From JAWPMV01 sp038527215 (GTDB lineage: Bacteria; Bacteroidota; Bacteroidia; J057): a DNA stretch of 64,000 nt. The notes under the pieces were generated by a model that was not told the origin of the DNA, did no database searches, and was given only the letters and a program-made list of their open reading frames with translations. The position numbers were made by a program, and so were the translations under genes. Positions 18,303 through 26,893 of this stretch are shown here, in pieces. Position 1 is the stretch's first letter. Each line of letters opens with the position of its first letter. The stretch is from NCBI GenBank assembly GCA_038527215.1, contig JBCBGC010000015.1:19148-83147 (forward strand), in the 5' to 3' direction.

Positions 18303-18815
18303 ATGAAGCAAGACGAACAACAACAAATCTTTCACCAATGGCTGACCGAGCATAAGGGATTGCTCTTTAAGGTCATCCATGCCTATGCCTTTCAGGCGGT
18401 GGACAAGGAGGATTTGTTTCAAAACATCAGCTTGCAACTTTGGCGCTCGATCCCGGCCTACCGTAAGGAAGCCAAGGTCAGCACCTGGATCTACCGCATT
18501 GCCCTCAACACCGCCATCAAATGGCTGCGTCAGAGCAAGCGACACCAGCGAACTCATGAACCGCTGGAGCAGATGCCACAGTTGCTGCAACATACCGACT
18601 ATCAGCTCGATGAACGCCTCAGCTGGCTGTATGAAGAAATTGCCCGTCTGGACGAAATCGACCGTTCCCTTTGCCTGCTGATGCTGGATGGCTACAGCTA
18701 CAAAGAAATGGCAGAGATCTCCGGATTATCCGTCAGCCACGTAGGGGTGAAAATCAATCGGATCAAAAAACAGCTCATGGAAAGAGCCAAAAAACTGGAG
18801 CGTCATGGAGTTTGA
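18303..18815 (+). CDS. ECF-type RNA polymerase sigma factor
   Basis: This 170-aa protein has sigma-70 region 2 (AVDKEDLFQNISLQLWRSI, then STWIYRIALNTAIKWLR) and region 4 helix-turn-helix (YSYKEMAEISGLSVSHVGVK). Length and layout are those of extracytoplasmic-function sigma factors. Its end overlaps the next gene by 11 bp, so that membrane protein is the likely regulator of this sigma factor. Confidence 0.95.
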   Translation: MKQDEQQQIFHQWLTEHKGLLFKVIHAYAFQAVDKEDLFQNISLQLWRSIPAYRKEAKVSTWIYRIALNTAIKWLRQSKRHQRTHEPLEQMPQLLQHTDYQLDERLSWLYEEIARLDEIDRSLCLLMLDGYSYKEMAEISGLSVSHVGVKINRIKKQLMERAKKLERHGV

Positions 18816-19389
18816 AGATTTGCAAAAAGTTTGGGACAGCCAACAAAATAAAATGATGTACGCCATCAATGAAGATGCGCTCTTTGCGCGCATCCTGAAA
18901 CATAAGCGCAAAGCGCAAAACCTGGCCGGTATGGCCGAACTGATCATCATCTTTGCCAACCTGATCACCTTTGGCCTGCTTGCCTCCATGGAAATCATGA
19001 AGGGTAAAGGCAATGTATTCGGCATGGTCATGGCGGCCGTGATGTTGGGGACCGCAGTCTACATGGGCTGGAGACGCTGGAAGCGCATCAAGGAAGAAAA
19101 CCGCTTTGATCGTAGCATGCTGGGGGAATTGGAACACGCCATCGCCAATGCAGATTATACCGTCCGGGTGGCCCGCAGTATGGGCCTCTATCTGGTAGCC
19201 ATAGCGGTACTTTCGCTCCTGTCTTTGGTCGCAGATGGTACCAACTGGCGGATGGTCATCGGGATGGCTGTATTCTTTGTCATCACGGCTTTTGCCAGTA
19301 AATGGGAATACCGCTGGTATGTCAAACGCCGGGATAAACTCACCCGTCTCCGGGATAAGCTGGAAAAGGAAGAGGAATTGCCTGTTTGA
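18805..19389 (+). CDS. four-TM protein, candidate anti-sigma factor
   Basis: This 194-aa protein overlaps the sigma-factor gene by 11 bp. The first ~40 residues are hydrophilic (EFEDLQKVWDSQQNKMMYAI). Two transmembrane hairpins follow (about 42-62 and 70-90, then 131-148 and 152-172), and the tail is charged. It has no FecR or RskA signature. From position and topology, a role in holding the sigma factor at the membrane is plausible, with the cytosolic N-terminus as the binding part. Confidence 0.75.
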   Translation: MEFEDLQKVWDSQQNKMMYAINEDALFARILKHKRKAQNLAGMAELIIIFANLITFGLLASMEIMKGKGNVFGMVMAAVMLGTAVYMGWRRWKRIKEENRFDRSMLGELEHAIANADYTVRVARSMGLYLVAIAVLSLLSLVADGTNWRMVIGMAVFFVITAFASKWEYRWYVKRRDKLTRLRDKLEKEEELPV

Positions 19390-19425
19390 ACCTCCGGAGA
19401 TTTTTTTCCTCCATTTCGAATTAAA

Positions 19426-19433
19426 TAGCTTTG
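19426..19433 (+). promoter_or_regulatory. candidate Bacteroidota -7 box (TAGCTTTG)
   Basis: TAGCTTTG fits TAnnTTTG and lies 12 bp before the ATG at 19446, inside the region that an upstream TTG start (19431) would translate. This supports the ATG start. No clear -33 element is seen. Confidence 0.4.
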
Positions 19434-19445
19434 GGAAAAAGCCCC

Positions 19446-20045
19446 ATGCGCCCTTTTTCCTTTCTGCTTGTTTACCTGCTGAGTCTAAGCTCGTTTTTAG
19501 GCCAAGGTGAAGAAAAGGCAAAGATTCAGGACATTCGTCAGCAGTACGCCAAAATTGAATCCTTGATCCAAGCCCAAGCCCTGCAACAGAAAAAGCAGGG
19601 CTTTGCCTGCGACCTGGAACCTTATTCTGCTACGGTCATTTACCATTACGACTCTACGGGGATTTACCGGGTGGATTATAGTGAAGCAGTTGGGGATCAC
19701 GGTGGGAAATCGGAGAAGTACTACTTATGGGAAGGAGAGCTCTTTTTTATGTATCGGGAAGCCGGGACCTGGGGCTTTGATGGGGAAGTCTCGATGATAG
19801 AAGGGGAGGCAGTTCAGGGAACGGTAGATCATATCGAGGAAGAGCGTTTTTATTTTGACGGAAAAAAGCTCCTGCGTTGTCTGCATAAAGCCTACTCCTT
19901 TTACTCCCGAAAAGACGATAATCCTGACCCGGCTACCTTGCCCAATAAACAGGTCGACTGTTATCAGGGAGAGGAAATACAGGCCTTTTTGACCGAGCTC
20001 TTGGGACGCATGCAGCAAGGCTATCCAGACCCTTATTGTCCCTGA
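19446..20045 (+). CDS. secreted protein of unknown function
   Basis: The protein has 199 aa from the ATG at 19446, with a Sec signal peptide ending near SSFLGQ. The mature part is acidic, with repeated Tyr/Asp strands (YHYDSTGIYRVDY, YYLWEGELFFMY) that suggest a beta-rich fold. I do not recognise the family. It is a single gene following the sigma-factor unit. Confidence 0.7.
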   Translation: MRPFSFLLVYLLSLSSFLGQGEEKAKIQDIRQQYAKIESLIQAQALQQKKQGFACDLEPYSATVIYHYDSTGIYRVDYSEAVGDHGGKSEKYYLWEGELFFMYREAGTWGFDGEVSMIEGEAVQGTVDHIEEERFYFDGKKLLRCLHKAYSFYSRKDDNPDPATLPNKQVDCYQGEEIQAFLTELLGRMQQGYPDPYCP

Positions 20046-20145
20046 AAGGACACAGGTAAAAAAAGTCGTCCTGGCTGTCAATCCCTTGCTGCGGATACTC
20101 CCCATTGCCGGGATAATGCGTATCTTTAGCCTTAGCCAAGCCTAA

Positions 20146-20787
20146 ATGTATCATGTTATGCAGTTCTGGAAAGTTTTCCTGCTGGCAGGCTTTGTATGCT
20201 ACGCCCCTTTTCTCCTCGCCCAATCTCCCACTCTCCAACCCGAGCATCCGAAAGACAGCAGCATTCATCGCGCTCATTTCCCCTTTTATCTGGACGTTGA
20301 TATGGGCCTGTTTATCGGTCCTGATTTCTTTTTCTTTAGTCAGATGGGGGGCAGTATAGGCTGGCGGATCACCCGCCAGCATGCTGTGGGGCTAGAGGCC
20401 AGGAGCATGACGGAAGGCTATTGCTGCCTGCATACCGATGCGCAGGGCCTGGGCCTGGTGTATCGCATGACCTTCGGTCGCTTCTTCCTCAAACCCCAAG
20501 GCGGGAAAATATTGCGTGCCTACACGCATTGGGACAGCAATGGGACCTTTACCTATCAGGATGGAGGCCATTATGTCGGGGCCACCATTGGCTACCATTT
20601 TAAAGGCGGCTTTCTCCTGGCTTATCAGATGCAAAAGATTTGGGGGCTCAACTTCATCCTGGCTGAGGAGGATTGGAACAGCGCTGATCTGGTCCTCATA
20701 GAGCGTCCTTATCCCCGGGATTTCGCGGTGTTTACGGTCTCCCTGGGCCTCTCTCTTCCGGCCGATCACGGCCCTCGTAAGCCCTAA
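20146..20787 (+). CDS. small predicted outer-membrane beta-barrel protein
   Basis: This 213-aa protein has a signal peptide (a second ATG at 20158 would give a tighter one) cleaved near FLLAQ. The mature protein alternates hydrophobic and polar residues in short strands (GGSIGWRITRQHAVGLEARS, AVFTVSLGLSLP), as small outer-membrane barrels do. The function is unknown. Its 3' end overlaps the convergent oxygenase gene by 4 bp. Confidence 0.7.
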   Translation: MYHVMQFWKVFLLAGFVCYAPFLLAQSPTLQPEHPKDSSIHRAHFPFYLDVDMGLFIGPDFFFFSQMGGSIGWRITRQHAVGLEARSMTEGYCCLHTDAQGLGLVYRMTFGRFFLKPQGGKILRAYTHWDSNGTFTYQDGGHYVGATIGYHFKGGFLLAYQMQKIWGLNFILAEEDWNSADLVLIERPYPRDFAVFTVSLGLSLPADHGPRKP

Positions 20788-21611
20788 GCCCAGTAGGAGA
20801 GCGGGGCTGCTGGTCCATAGTACCCGATAAAGCAACTTGCCGTGGCCCGGCCTCCTGCTGAGATGGGCCTGACAGCGTGAATGCAACTGGAACGGAACAG
20901 GATCAGCTCTCCGATGGCTGGCTGAAGCACTGCCGTAGGCGCAGGGAGTTTGCCACGGTCAATAAAATCGTAGGTTCCGGTATACCATTCCTGTAGTTCC
21001 TCCGGCGCTGGTTCCAGGTTCCAGATTTCGAGTTCCCCGCCCTGGGCGGGTACCTGGATAAATAGGTTAGCAGCTAGTTGGGCTTTCATATCGCGAAAGC
21101 AGTCCCCGAGCTGGAAATCCTTGGCTAGCAGATCGGTATGAGGAGGGAGGCCTCCGTCCGCCTGTTGGTCAAAAGACCGAACGATGCCCGGCACCATAGG
21201 CAGCCCAAAAAGCTTTTCTGGCTCCGCGCCCTCCTTCCAGGCTTCCTTTAAGCTGGCTTGCAAGATGTGCAAGGGGTTTTGTCCTTCTCCCAGCGTACAT
21301 TCCAAATGAGGCATGATGCGGCTGGCGGCCTTGAGGTAAGCTGTGATTTTGGTAATCTCGGATTCCGTTTCAAACAGGGTCATGCCGATGCGGTTTACCC
21401 CTACGTCCTGCGCATGTCCGTAGCGGGTGAGGCTTTGGCTGCCGGAGAGCTTGGTGCCCCAGACCTGAGCCAGCGGTGGGGCTAGCAACTGGGGGATTCG
21501 TAAAGCCAAACAATCTCCTGTCAGCAAGGACAGGAGATCGTGAGACTGCAAACAGGGACGGATCAGAATCTGTTCCTGCGTCCGACCCAAATCTGAAGTT
21601 AGGGATTTCAT
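20784..21611 (-). CDS. 2-oxoglutarate/Fe(II)-dependent oxygenase-like protein
   Basis: In this 275-aa protein the C-terminal half shows the double-stranded beta-helix iron site: His158-x-Asp160 (PPHTDLL), distal His245 (SSCIHAVRP) and a candidate 2-oxoglutarate Arg at about 255 (GGRATAS). The spacing is normal for the superfamily. The HxD rather than HxG motif points to hydroxylase rather than halogenase chemistry. No biosynthetic partner lies nearby, so the substrate is unknown. Confidence 0.78.
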   Translation of the reverse strand: MKSLTSDLGRTQEQILIRPCLQSHDLLSLLTGDCLALRIPQLLAPPLAQVWGTKLSGSQSLTRYGHAQDVGVNRIGMTLFETESEITKITAYLKAASRIMPHLECTLGEGQNPLHILQASLKEAWKEGAEPEKLFGLPMVPGIVRSFDQQADGGLPPHTDLLAKDFQLGDCFRDMKAQLAANLFIQVPAQGGELEIWNLEPAPEELQEWYTGTYDFIDRGKLPAPTAVLQPAIGELILFRSSCIHAVRPISAGGRATASCFIGYYGPAAPLSYWA

Positions 21612-21929
21612 AGGTGCGTTCAGGATTGTGCGAAGCTTAGGGTTTATAAAATTTGCCGTGCCGAAAGTGAAAAAAAGGTCTATGACTTAGCGGAATGCTT
21701 AGGCTGGGCATGCGGAACCTGATGGTGAGTGGAATGCGTTGGAGATACATACGTAGTGCGTACATGGTAGGAAGGCTTGGGGTGCTGGTGCTTTTTTCAG
21801 TTAGTCTCCTTTTTCCCCAAAAGGTTAATAAAAAAAGGAGCCTTTGGTAACGGGACCAAAGGCTCCTTGGTTGAACAAGGATGAACTTAGCTATTTCTTT
21901 ACCATAGCGGCAGTTCTTAGGCTTACGGG
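21612..21929. other. 318-bp intergenic region between two minus-strand genes
   Basis: It lies downstream of the cytolysin-like gene and upstream of the oxygenase gene. The left two thirds are upstream of the oxygenase start and show no clear promoter box. The right third holds the strong terminator listed separately. Confidence 0.5.
21829..21868 (-). terminator. rho-independent terminator of the cytolysin-like gene
   Basis: AAGGAGCCTTTGGT pairs perfectly with ACCAAAGGCTCCTT (14 bp) around a 6-nt loop. On the minus strand a run of seven T follows. It lies 62 bp after the stop of the cytolysin-like gene. Confidence 0.9.
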
Positions 21930-23456
21930 TTAATTACAACTATAACTTCCAAATACTACGTCCGAGGCAGCGGTGCTCCATCTGGCCTGATAGCAGACAT
22001 TACTTTCGACATATCCAATGTACTTCAACTTGAGGAGGTAGTAATCGGTCCAGATCGGCCAGGAATCATCGTGCTGCACTTCCAATTCGACATCATAAGC
22101 GCCATCGGGAGCGTAGATGTCTACGTATTCGCCTTCGTCGATATTCAGTTTCCAGGCTCCGTTATAGGGAATCTGCTGCTGGCCTTTGCGGTATTTGATG
22201 CGAACCTTGCTGGTCCCTTTGTCGGTATTTCTAAAGCGGATGCGCTTGTGATTAAATTCTCCCCAGGGACCACACTCTCTGGTTTGGTAATCGGTGGTGA
22301 AGCCCATGCGCGCAAATTTATTGTCCTTCAGGTAGCGGATGGTATAGGCAATAGGCACCCCGGGGTTATTCCGGCTGTACACCGCATTTTCACCGGTAAT
22401 CACTTCTTCCAGGTTCTCATAGGAGATAGCTTTGGAGGCTACACTGGCGTCTCCCCCCAAGGTAATAGAAGTAATGCTCGAATTTGAGAGAATGCTGTTA
22501 TAGCGTACCGCTAAGTCTCCACTGGCCGAGTTAAGGCCACTGCCATAGTTAAAGGCGGCAGTCAGCTCGGCATCGGTCGCCGCCATGGCAGTTTCCATGC
22601 GGAACATGATGATCCGACCGTAGGAAACCGAGTGGACATAGGCAGGGGGGGCATTTTCGCTGGCTACGTTTTGTACATCAGACAGGTTGACACTTTCTCC
22701 GAAGAAGCCCGCTGGACTGGAATGAGGTTCCATAGAAACCGTATAGAATACCTGCTTGAACATCATCATGGTGATTTTGCGCTCGGAATTCGAGGTATAA
22801 TTGAGCTGGGCGGCTACGTCTCCCTTGGCCCAGGAATAGTTGAGCCCCAGGTCGAGAGAAAGCTGCTGGCTACTGTAAGAGGTCGCGGTTTGGTAGGAGG
22901 AGTTGGCCGCGTTTTTATATCCTTCCTCATAGGCATTGGCATTCCACCATTCCAGGGCTTCATCCAAGGCTACCTTGACATTTCCCTCGGTGGGATCGGC
23001 TACTTTCATGCGGCCGCGCTTACGCATACCCGGCAGGTCGATGGTCAATTCCATAGGCGCACGATCCAGGGTAATGGGGGTAGGAATACCTTTGAGCATT
23101 TCTTCGTCTCCCACCACCAGCGCTCCAGGCCAGATGACGCCTTTGATAGGCTGTAAGATGGCTACATCCTCGAAGTTGGAAGAAAGGCTGTACTTTTTCA
23201 CCTCGCAGGTTTGTACCAGGCCACGGTCCTTCGGGTACTCTTTCTTATCACTGGTAATGTTTCTTTCGGAAGCTCCGGACTGCTCGTTATAATTGAGGAT
23301 ATCGTCCGAGCTGTATTCCAGGTTTTGGATAAAGTCGTTGATGGTGTCTCCATCAGGCGTGAGGATGTCCGGTTGACAGGCAGGCAAGATCAGCAGGGCG
23401 GCGCTGAGGAAGCTCATGATGAGCAAGGAAGAGGTTTTTTTGATAGCTAAGTTCAT
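21930..23456 (-). CDS. cholesterol-dependent-cytolysin-like (CDCL) lipoprotein
   Basis: This 508-aa protein has a lipoprotein signal peptide (LPAC, Cys27). The body carries the hallmarks of thiol-activated cytolysins: VIWPGALVVGDE, GIPTPITLDR, IDLPGM, a FKQVFYTVS stretch (about 233-241), ENAPPAYVHSVSYGR (about 267-281), SILSNSSI and LGGDA (about 321-336), and PGVPIAYTIRYLKDN. The MACPF/CDC membrane-insertion core is therefore present. The Trp-rich undecapeptide of cholesterol-binding CDCs is absent; the C-terminal ~110 residues are different and end in Cys. CDC-like proteins of Bacteroidota form pores in other membranes, often as short/long pairs; no partner gene is visible here. It is monocistronic with its own terminator. 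Confidence 0.88.
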   Translation of the reverse strand: MNLAIKKTSSLLIMSFLSAALLILPACQPDILTPDGDTINDFIQNLEYSSDDILNYNEQSGASERNITSDKKEYPKDRGLVQTCEVKKYSLSSNFEDVAILQPIKGVIWPGALVVGDEEMLKGIPTPITLDRAPMELTIDLPGMRKRGRMKVADPTEGNVKVALDEALEWWNANAYEEGYKNAANSSYQTATSYSSQQLSLDLGLNYSWAKGDVAAQLNYTSNSERKITMMMFKQVFYTVSMEPHSSPAGFFGESVNLSDVQNVASENAPPAYVHSVSYGRIIMFRMETAMAATDAELTAAFNYGSGLNSASGDLAVRYNSILSNSSITSITLGGDASVASKAISYENLEEVITGENAVYSRNNPGVPIAYTIRYLKDNKFARMGFTTDYQTRECGPWGEFNHKRIRFRNTDKGTSKVRIKYRKGQQQIPYNGAWKLNIDEGEYVDIYAPDGAYDVELEVQHDDSWPIWTDYYLLKLKYIGYVESNVCYQARWSTAASDVVFGSYSCN

Positions 23457-23481
23457 AACAAAGTAATTAAGTGAACTGCCT

Positions 23482-23514
23482 CAAAAGTATGGCCTGAGAG
23501 CCTGTATGGCCCAA
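23482..23514 (-). promoter_or_regulatory. candidate promoter of the cytolysin-like gene
   Basis: On the minus strand, TACTTTTG (23489-23482) matches the Bacteroidota -7 box TAnnTTTG. A TTG (23514-23512) sits 22 bp further upstream as a -33 candidate. The -7 box ends 25 bp before the ATG. Confidence 0.45.
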
Positions 23515-23638
23515 TTTCCACCGTGGACAAAGCGTGGACGAGCCTGAAAAAGTTCATCATTCGGAGGAACGATCCTTTATCTTTTGGGTTAATAGAAAAG
23601 CTGTATATTGGATTTCCTGCGAACCCCTTCACTCGCTT

Positions 23639-25510
23639 ATGAAAGCTGCTAGATTATGGATTGCCTGCTCTTGTGTCCTGCTTATTTCGGTCCAGCTACA
23701 GGCCAACCCCCGGCTGGACAGCCTATTGCGTCGGTATGAAACCCAGCCCCGGGATACGCAACGGCTTCACCTCTTGAATGAGCTGGTCAATGCCTACCTG
23801 TATAATCAACCTCCCAAAGCCAAGGCGTTTGCGGAGGAAGGCTTGAGCCTTTCCCGGGAGTTACCCCACCGAAAATCTGAAGCACTTTTTGCCTACCAAT
23901 TGGGGCTGGTCCACGGACAAGAATCGGATTCGGGTATGTATTTTCTGCAACAAGCGGAAACCATTGCCCTGGAAACCCAGGATCTGGAGCGCTTGTCCAG
24001 CGTGAAATACGCTTATGCCCTGGCGGTATTCGATCGGGGGAACCTGGATTCGGCGGAGGTATTGATGAAAGAGGTGATCGCCTTGGATGAAAAAAGAGGA
24101 GACAGCCTTTCTATTGCTTTGAATCATGGGTTTCTCGGAAGCCTGGCGCGCAACCGGGGGGATCTGGAAGAAGCGCTACGGTGGATGTTGCTTTCCCTCG
24201 AAGAACTAGAAATACTGGGAAAAAAGAATCGCATCGCCGATGCCTATAATGTGATTGCCGCCATCAACTATGGCATGAAACACCACGAGGAGGCCATTGC
24301 CTACAATCAAAAGGCCATTGCCTTGTACGAGGAACTCAATGATGTGGCCTATATGTCTCAGGCCCTCAATGATATGGGCGCGCAGTATGTAAGTCTGGGC
24401 AAAATGGAAGAAGCTCTGGATGCCTATCATAAAGCCCTGGCCGCCGCCCGGGAAGTCAATTGGACCGCTGTCATCAGCACCGTTTTGGCTAATCTTGGCA
24501 ACCACTATACCACCATGGGCAAGCCTGCCGAAGGCATGCCTTATCTTTTTGAAGCTGAAGAATTGGCTGCTAGCCTCAATGCCCAACGGAGAAGAGCCAT
24601 CGCCCAGTCATTGATTGGGAATGCCTATAATGAAATGGGGAGAGGAAACCAGGCTGTCCCTTATTTAGATGACGCGATCGCAGAATTTCGTTCTTCTAAT
24701 TCTCGCTCCCACCTGGGAATGGCTTTGAAACGAAGAAGCGAAGCCTTTTCCCTCGTAGGCAATTATCAAAAGGCCCTGGCAGATCAGATTGAGGTAGGCG
24801 CCTTACGGGATTCTTTGTTGAATGAAGAAAAAATTGAACAGATCGAGCGCATGCGGGTCGAGTTTCAAACCGAGCAAAAAGAGGCTGCTTTGGCCCTGCA
24901 AATTTCTGAAAATGCCCGCCTGGAACAAGAAACCCGTGCCCAGCGATTGCAAATAGGCTTGTACGGAACCGGCATGCTGGCCTTGATGGGCTGTTCCCTC
25001 GCGGTCTTTCTGGCCCTGCAATCCCGCAATCGCCGCAATCGCCTGGCCCATGAAAAGCAAGAAGCTATCTTTCAGGCAGAACTCGCCTTTAAGCGGCGGG
25101 AACTCGCTTCCCAAACCCTGCATTTGGTCCATAAAAACACCTATATGGAAGAAGTGGATGGCATTCTTCAGGAAGTCAAGGAGAATCCAGAGACCTTTTC
25201 CCAGGCCCACCGCCGCATCAAAGGCCTGATGAATATCGAAAGCGAATCAGAGAAAGGCTGGGAGGCTTATAAGGCTTATTTTGCCGAGGTCTACCACGAT
25301 TTTGACCAGCGCTTCCAGGAGGATTTCGGAGAAATGAGCGAAACGGAATTGAAATTGGCTTCGCTGATGAAAATGAAACTCTCTAGCAAAGAGATTGCCG
25401 CCATCCTACACGTACAGCCCGAAAGTATTCGGAAGGCCCGCTACCGATTGAAGAAGAAGTTGGGCCTGGGTAAAGAGACGGACCTGGCTACTTTTCTCAG
25501 TAATTACTAA
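23639..25510 (+). CDS. TPR-containing membrane regulator with C-terminal LuxR-type HTH
   Basis: The protein has 623 aa from the ATG at 23639, which gives a clear signal peptide; the frame runs open to a TTG at 23534. Residues about 25-420 are tetratricopeptide repeats (AYNVIAAINYGMKHHEEAIAY and similar units). A coiled coil, one transmembrane segment (LYGTGMLALMGCSLAVFLAL) and a cytosolic segment follow. A C-terminal LuxR-like helix-turn-helix (SETELKLASLMKMKLSSKEI, then AAILHVQPESIRKARYRLKK) completes it. This layout is common in Bacteroidota: periplasmic TPRs sense, and the tethered HTH controls genes. It is divergent from the cytolysin-like gene, which is a possible target. Confidence 0.9.
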   Translation: MKAARLWIACSCVLLISVQLQANPRLDSLLRRYETQPRDTQRLHLLNELVNAYLYNQPPKAKAFAEEGLSLSRELPHRKSEALFAYQLGLVHGQESDSGMYFLQQAETIALETQDLERLSSVKYAYALAVFDRGNLDSAEVLMKEVIALDEKRGDSLSIALNHGFLGSLARNRGDLEEALRWMLLSLEELEILGKKNRIADAYNVIAAINYGMKHHEEAIAYNQKAIALYEELNDVAYMSQALNDMGAQYVSLGKMEEALDAYHKALAAAREVNWTAVISTVLANLGNHYTTMGKPAEGMPYLFEAEELAASLNAQRRRAIAQSLIGNAYNEMGRGNQAVPYLDDAIAEFRSSNSRSHLGMALKRRSEAFSLVGNYQKALADQIEVGALRDSLLNEEKIEQIERMRVEFQTEQKEAALALQISENARLEQETRAQRLQIGLYGTGMLALMGCSLAVFLALQSRNRRNRLAHEKQEAIFQAELAFKRRELASQTLHLVHKNTYMEEVDGILQEVKENPETFSQAHRRIKGLMNIESESEKGWEAYKAYFAEVYHDFDQRFQEDFGEMSETELKLASLMKMKLSSKEIAAILHVQPESIRKARYRLKKKLGLGKETDLATFLSNY

Positions 25511-25519
25511 TCAAATGGC

Positions 25520-25966
25520 TCAGGAAAGACTTAAGAGCTTAATCTTCCGCCCCCGAAAGTCCAGACTTTCTCCCGCCTTCAAGCCCAGCATAGCCTGGGC
25601 CAGGGGAGAGGCCGTGGACATGGCAAAAACGGTCTGGCCTGGCAAGGAAACTTTGCCCAGGCTGACGGCCAAATAATAGGTTCCCTCACTGGTCTGAACC
25701 AGGCTGCCCAGCCGGACTTCTACCAGTACCTGATCAGGTATAAGGTTGGTGAGTTGTTGTTGGAATTGTTGCTGCAGGCCCAATTGCTGATTGAGCTTAT
25801 TGATCTCCTGCTTCATCATTTCGCGGGAAGTCTCAAACTTATCTCCTGCACTGCTTTTAGTCTCCTCACTGGTGGCCTGTTGCAACTGCGCGATTTCCTG
25901 CTCAAGCCGAGCCATTTTTTCCGCCACCATCTCCAGGCAATGCTGATGTACCTTCGCTTTATCCAT
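25520..25966 (-). CDS. GreA/GreB-like transcription elongation factor-family protein
   Basis: This 148-aa protein has an N-terminal coiled coil with a KFETSREMM segment. It is followed by the C-terminal FKBP-like domain (VRLGSLVQTSEGTYYLAVSL; ASPLAQAMLGLKAGESLDFR), as in GreA C-terminal domains. Short Gre-like paralogues of this kind are common in Bacteroidota and bind the RNA polymerase secondary channel. The acidic catalytic tip of true GreA is not obvious, so it may modulate rather than cleave. It is convergent with the TPR regulator. Confidence 0.8.
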   Translation of the reverse strand: MDKAKVHQHCLEMVAEKMARLEQEIAQLQQATSEETKSSAGDKFETSREMMKQEINKLNQQLGLQQQFQQQLTNLIPDQVLVEVRLGSLVQTSEGTYYLAVSLGKVSLPGQTVFAMSTASPLAQAMLGLKAGESLDFRGRKIKLLSLS

Positions 25967-26007
25967 AGGTCCTAAAGGTAAGGCTTTCTGTCTAGTCGGA
26001 AAACGGC

Positions 26008-26763
26008 CTAAGGCTCGGTCCTTTCTGCGGGAGGGGGGAGCACCGGTACCTGCTCTTTCGGCTTTTCCGGGAGTTCCCCTTCGGTCAGGCGATCGAAGCA
26101 GACTTCGTGGATGTTGTTGTAGCGGCCCGTGGCGGCGGTGACGCCCCAGTAGATTTGGTCCTGGCCGAGAAAGACATCGTTTAACAAATCATATTGGGCG
26201 GAAATCACCTCCCGACCGTCTATCTCTACCGATAGTTTTTTGGCATTGGGGTCCCAAATCACAAAAAAGCGGTGCCGGGCACAATCCTCGATATTGGGAA
26301 TGGTGACTGGACCCACCAAATTCTGAAAATGACCTACCCGTCCATTGAGCATGATGGCCAGATGATCATCTGCCGGATCATCCAGGTGGTAGTTGCGCCA
26401 GGTATCGATCTCAATGCCGACCGAGGGCCGCAAGCCAGAAAAGCCTATGCCTTCACCCACATAACCCAGACGATTAGTTTGGGAGCACATCACGAAGACC
26501 ATGCCATCCGCTCCTCCGGCATCATCACATCCCGCCATAATCGATAGCTCCACCGCAAATGGTTTGAGCAAACTGATGGGTTTTTTGTACCAAATCGAAC
26601 CCGACCGATAGTCTCGAGCTTCGGTCAGCCGAAAACAATCATCGTCGGTTAGGTAGGTATCCCCTCTTAACGTAAAATCGGTTAACCAGGGCCGTTGGGC
26701 CTGAAGGGGCTGGAGAGCAATCCCCAGAAGAAACAATGCAGCAAGCAACCAGGTTTTGGGCAT
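26008..26763 (-). CDS. secreted L-type (legume-like) lectin-domain protein
   Basis: This 251-aa protein has a signal peptide cleaved near LQAQ. The rest is a concanavalin-like bacterial lectin domain. GGADGMVFVMCS and the metal-site segment EIDTWRNYHLDDPADDHLAI match the Asp/Asn/His pattern of L-type lectins, and a VEIDGREV strand follows. It should bind glycans outside the cell. The C-terminal Pro/Glu tail is short and there is no sorting domain. Confidence 0.85.
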   Translation of the reverse strand: MPKTWLLAALFLLGIALQPLQAQRPWLTDFTLRGDTYLTDDDCFRLTEARDYRSGSIWYKKPISLLKPFAVELSIMAGCDDAGGADGMVFVMCSQTNRLGYVGEGIGFSGLRPSVGIEIDTWRNYHLDDPADDHLAIMLNGRVGHFQNLVGPVTIPNIEDCARHRFFVIWDPNAKKLSVEIDGREVISAQYDLLNDVFLGQDQIYWGVTAATGRYNNIHEVCFDRLTEGELPEKPKEQVPVLPPPAERTEP

Positions 26764-26893
26764 GGATAGGGTGTTTGGAATGAATCAATCGGGGTAGGAG
26801 AGAAGCTGACAAGAAGTTACGCATTTTTCTTTTCAACTTCCCTCCCCGATTAACTCCAGCGGCAGTCCGGCAAGATTGACCGATGCCCGCCCC

